DNA of 17,212 nucleotides, taken from NCBI GenBank assembly GCA_023429365.1, contig JAEYVW010000262.1, forward strand, positions 1-17,212, written 5' to 3'. Positions 15,804-17,212 of this stretch are shown one piece after another; the first letter of the stretch is position 1; each line of letters opens with the position of its first letter. The stretch is from Bacteroidota bacterium (GTDB lineage: Bacteria > Bacteroidota > Bacteroidia > Chitinophagales > Chitinophagaceae). Position numbers and translations under genes: made by a program. A model generated the notes under the pieces. That model saw nothing but the letters and a program-made list of their open reading frames with translations. It was not told where the DNA came from and did no database searches.

Positions 15804-15856
15804 GAATCAAAAAGTTTTATCAGGATCGAAGAACCAACCTTAAATCCGTACTATGA
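15800..15856 (+). CDS. Possible micro-ORF 2 (18 aa)
   Basis: ATG at 15800 opens an 18-codon frame (MRIKKFYQDRRTNLKSVL), again strongly basic. Its TGA stop (15854-15856) overlaps the ATG of the secreted protein gene at 15853 as ATGA, the classic arrangement for translational coupling. AAAGGAGG lies upstream. It may be a coupled leader peptide controlling the downstream gene, or a coincidence. Confidence 0.3.
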   Translation: MRIKKFYQDRRTNLKSVL

Positions 15857-17212
15857 AAAAACTTTACATTCTGTTTCTTATTGCAGGTTTGTTTGTTCGT
15901 GGCATTGCCCTGTCGCAATGTACCAATACGGTACTGGATTGGGATTACCGCGATTTTTTCGGTCAAAACAACACAACCATTACTTCTTATGTGAGCCTGG
16001 CCCGTTGCCAAAACCAACCCTTTGCCTTTGGCTCCAATACCCTTACCATTACACATACTTATACTGGCAATAATGTGCCGGGAGAAAATACAACCCACAC
16101 AGGATCTGCCGGATCTTTTGGTACGAGCGGAAGCGGAGCCGATGTACAGTTTATCGGCAATGGTACAATCACCTTTACATTTGCCGATCCGGTTGAAAAC
16201 CTTCAGTACTCCCTTTTTGATATTGATCGTAGCCAGCGGGTTCAGTTTGCGGCAACCAACGGTGCTACACCCGTGGATATCACCTTGGCCAGGGCGAGCG
16301 GGACCACGCTTACTATTTCAAACAACAATTCACCCACCGCTTTTGTAACAGCCAATAGCACGACAGTTGCCAATAACGCAACAAATGCTACGGTGAATGT
16401 ATCAATACCTGGCCCGGTTACATCCGTTACGATGACAATAACTTTATCCGGCGCATGTTCCAGCAGTTGTGGTACCGGAGGATCAGAAAACCGTTCATTC
16501 TGGCTCTCCGATATATATGGATGTACAGTAAGTTCATTCCCGGATGATTACTACCAGGTCAGCCGACCATTTACCGGTATGCCTGGTTATGTGATCACAG
16601 TCCGCAACAACGTATTTTATTATGTTGACCCTGCTACTGGTAAAGCCAAATACCTTTTCACCGATTATGGACATACGAATATTAACTCTATGTCTTATGA
16701 TCCTTACAGGCGATATGTTTACTACACTTACAGTTTGTCGGGCAACAATGGCGGTACCAACACCAATGAGAAATCACTGAGAAGATATCATTACGACATG
16801 GATACATTGGGTGTATTAGTTGCCAACGTCAACACCATCGGCATACCAACCTATGAGAATGGGGTGGAAACCGCTGCTGCGGCTTTTTATGGTGATAAAC
16901 TATACCTGGGTATCGAAGGTGGTTCAAGTTTGACAGAATCCAATATCTGGCGAATCGATCTAAATGCTGCACAGCTTCCAGTTGGCATTGCCCAGGTTTA
17001 TTCACAACCTCCATATGTAGGGAGTACCCGTACACAGGACTGGAGTGATTTCGGTATCAACAACGGTGTGCTTTATGATTTCGACGCAGGCGCTGCGGGT
17101 GTCGGTACCAACAAGGATTTTCACCACCAAAGCTTATATACCGGTGTAGTTACACGCTATGCCCCCTCAGGAACGCTTATACCACGCCAGGTATCGGTCG
17201 ATTGGTTGGGTC
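15853..17212 (+). CDS. Secreted surface protein, 3' end beyond window (partial)
   Basis: An open frame runs from the ATG at 15853 to the window end (453 full codons) without a stop, so the gene is truncated only by the window. The signal peptide (MKKLYILFLIAGLFVRGIALSQ) sets the start. Residues ~23-225 form a Thr/Ser/Asn-rich beta domain. Its NLQYSLFDIDRSQRVQF stretch at ~116-132 resembles the 'S-x-FDID' strand seen in Bacteroidota surface proteins, and cysteines at ~201, 206 and 224 may form disulfides. From ~245 the sequence looks like propeller blades (GYVITVRNNVFYYVDPATGK, then FYGDKLYLGIEGG and NIWRIDL). Such proteins usually continue into repeats and a T9SS or gliding-motility-type C-terminal domain. 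That end is not visible here, so secretion by T9SS and an adhesin role are inference. It follows the T9SS carboxypeptidase on the same strand. Confidence 0.8.
   Translation, partial: MKKLYILFLIAGLFVRGIALSQCTNTVLDWDYRDFFGQNNTTITSYVSLARCQNQPFAFGSNTLTITHTYTGNNVPGENTTHTGSAGSFGTSGSGADVQFIGNGTITFTFADPVENLQYSLFDIDRSQRVQFAATNGATPVDITLARASGTTLTISNNNSPTAFVTANSTTVANNATNATVNVSIPGPVTSVTMTITLSGACSSSCGTGGSENRSFWLSDIYGCTVSSFPDDYYQVSRPFTGMPGYVITVRNNVFYYVDPATGKAKYLFTDYGHTNINSMSYDPYRRYVYYTYSLSGNNGGTNTNEKSLRRYHYDMDTLGVLVANVNTIGIPTYENGVETAAAAFYGDKLYLGIEGGSSLTESNIWRIDLNAAQLPVGIAQVYSQPPYVGSTRTQDWSDFGINNGVLYDFDAGAAGVGTNKDFHHQSLYTGVVTRYAPSGTLIPRQVSVDWLG

Larger units (their letters stand above)
15318..15852. other. 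Long non-coding leader region
   Basis: About 435 bp after the carboxypeptidase stop contain no credible gene; short frames exist on both strands but lack recognisable signals or families. The region holds a weak 5-bp A/T hairpin just after the stop (CTTTA-CTAA-TAAAG) and an odd palindrome CCTTCC-T-GGAAGG at 15626-15638. It also holds a strong Shine-Dalgarno-like AAAGGAGG at 15778-15785 and two tiny reading frames reaching the next gene (listed separately). I found no clear TAnnTTTG promoter. Confidence 0.5.

Overview
The window looks like a chromosomal stretch from a Bacteroidota bacterium, most likely a member of the Chitinophagaceae or a close relative. This rests on gene families and signals. 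They include a TonB-dependent receptor with STN, carboxypeptidase-regulatory and plug domains followed by a DUF4249 lipoprotein, and a secreted peptidase with a type IX secretion (T9SS) C-terminal sorting domain. Start codons mostly lack a Shine-Dalgarno sequence and follow A/T-rich leaders. No taxon can be proven from the sequence alone.

Layout. 1-320 is non-coding, with three similar short motifs at about 38-bp spacing and a short G/C inverted repeat. 321-2972 encodes a large cytoplasmic glucosidase-like enzyme of the GH63/MGH1-like group. 3087-10158 is a probable four-gene operon of envelope proteins, all on the + strand: a 235-aa exported protein of unknown function, the TonB-dependent receptor, its DUF4249 lipoprotein partner, and a 796-aa macroglobulin/plug-like protein. 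10234-10716 is a small lipoprotein. 10745-12289 (- strand) is an exported sulfatase, convergent with the lipoprotein and divergent from the next gene. 12543-15317 is a T9SS-secreted M14 zinc carboxypeptidase. 15318-15852 is a long leader region ending in two tiny reading frames chained by ATGA overlaps. From 15853 a secreted, probably adhesin-like or propeller-like protein runs off the window end.

How the genes may work together (inference). Nearly everything after the first gene concerns the cell surface: outer-membrane uptake (receptor plus lipoprotein), surface or periplasmic accessory proteins, and degradation of extracellular polymers (sulfatase, carboxypeptidase). The receptor carries an STN signalling domain, but no FecR anti-sigma or ECF sigma gene is visible beside it, and its substrate cannot be read from the sequence. 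No mobile element, CRISPR array, tRNA or rRNA was seen. The best candidates for something undescribed are the micro-ORF cascade at 15753-15856 and the conserved-looking but uncharacterised operon at 3087-10158.
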